From contig CAKTRT010000010.1 of NCBI GenBank assembly GCA_934597535.1, positions 1-33,213 on the forward strand: a DNA stretch of 33,213 nt. Direction: 5' to 3'. The position numbers and the translations under genes are program-made. Of this stretch, positions 32,777 through 33,213 are shown one piece after another. How positions within the stretch are numbered: the first letter of the stretch is position 1; each line of letters begins with the position of its first letter. The stretch comes from an uncultured Oscillospiraceae bacterium. Lineage in GTDB: Bacteria; Bacillota; Clostridia; Oscillospirales; Oscillospiraceae. Below the pieces are notes generated by a model. The model was not told where the DNA came from, did not search any database, and worked only from the letters and a program-made list of their open reading frames with translations.

Positions 32777-33213
32777 ATGGTTTTAGACGTAAAACGTATC
32801 ATTAACACCCCCGGAGGCAGAATTCCCTTTGACTTGACAGAGGACTTTTCTGATGTGGACTTCGGCGGCGTGTGTCCTGCGGTTCGGCCGGTCTCAGTGG
32901 TAGGGCTGGTGCAGAATATTGCGGGGATGCTGCGGTTGCAGATGGATCTTGCTACAACGCTTTCCGCCGTGTGCGATCGCTGCGGAGCGCCGTTTGATCT
33001 TCCGTATAAGGTCTCGTTCGAGTGTTTGCTCGCGGAGGAGCTGGAGGAAGACGACAACGACGATATTCTGCTGCTGGACAACGGAACCGTTGATCTCAGC
33101 GAGCTGGCGCGGGAGACGTTCATCCTCAACATGCCGAGCAAGACCCTTTGCCGCGAGGATTGCAGGGGCTTGTGTTCCGGCTGCGGCGTCAACCTCAACT
33201 ATGAGAAGTGCCG
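32777..33213 (+). CDS. YceD/DUF177 family protein, partial at the right edge
   Basis: The frame from ATG 32777 is open to the window end, giving 145 complete codons. GAGGT precedes the start by about eight bases. The protein has CDRCGAPFDLP, an acidic stretch ELEEDDNDD, and the C-terminal cysteine cluster CREDCRGLCSGCGVNLN, the usual mark of DUF177 (YceD), which is linked to 23S rRNA accumulation and ribosome assembly in other bacteria. In most genomes rpmF (ribosomal protein L32) follows, but that lies outside the window. The promoter at 32721 is a perfect consensus, suggesting high expression. Confidence 0.92.
   Translation, partial: MVLDVKRIINTPGGRIPFDLTEDFSDVDFGGVCPAVRPVSVVGLVQNIAGMLRLQMDLATTLSAVCDRCGAPFDLPYKVSFECLLAEELEEDDNDDILLLDNGTVDLSELARETFILNMPSKTLCREDCRGLCSGCGVNLNYEKC

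Overview
The window is a GC-rich, gene-dense bacterial chromosome segment. It most resembles a gut-type clostridium of the Oscillospiraceae group. The basis is a PolC-type replicative polymerase, an ECF-type thiamine transporter behind a TPP riboswitch, strong AGGAGG-type ribosome binding sites, the pyrH-frr-uppS-cdsA-dxr-rseP-ispG-polC order, and a selenium-type molybdenum hydroxylase. The genus cannot be fixed from the sequence. No rRNA, tRNA, CRISPR array, insertion sequence or phage gene was seen.

Layout. (1) 1-2910: terminator of an off-window gene, then a leftward pair, cca (tRNA CCA-adding enzyme) and a DUF2974 alpha/beta hydrolase. (2) 2815-4897: rightward murC and a prolyl-tRNA editing protein. 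The murC and cca promoters face each other and share a -10 region. (3) 5021-5878: leftward thiT behind a TPP riboswitch and terminator. (4) 5927-14076: a molybdenum hydroxylase island with a fused Se-type xanthine dehydrogenase (xdhD-like), a type I asparaginase, a leftward MocA cytidylyltransferase, and a three-subunit xdhABC. It is a small version of the purine-catabolism island of E. coli. (5) 14140-14870: a cytidylate-kinase-like gene whose promoter lies inside a perfect inverted repeat that also looks like the xdhABC terminator. (6) 14933-25240: a housekeeping run, pyrH, frr, uppS, cdsA, dxr, rseP, ispG and polC, covering UMP phosphorylation, ribosome recycling, lipid carrier and phospholipid precursors, MEP-pathway isoprenoids, membrane proteolysis and replication. 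(7) 25242-31605: a leftward operon of a cupin/XRE regulator, potA, potB, a potC-potD fusion, a FlK-like hotdog thioesterase and a radical SAM protein. (8) 31607-33213: leftward rluC-type pseudouridine synthase and, divergently, the start of a YceD/DUF177 gene that runs off the right edge.

The most unusual items are: a duplicated beta-rich (Ig-like) module inserted in the C-terminal TOBE region of the PotA ATPase; the PotC-PotD fusion joined to a thioesterase and a radical SAM gene; the terminator-embedded promoter at 14153-14185; the overlapping face-to-face cca/murC promoters; and a TPP aptamer whose usually invariant CUGAGA reads CUGUGA. I see no clearly new defence or mobile system. Functions are read from motifs without database searches.
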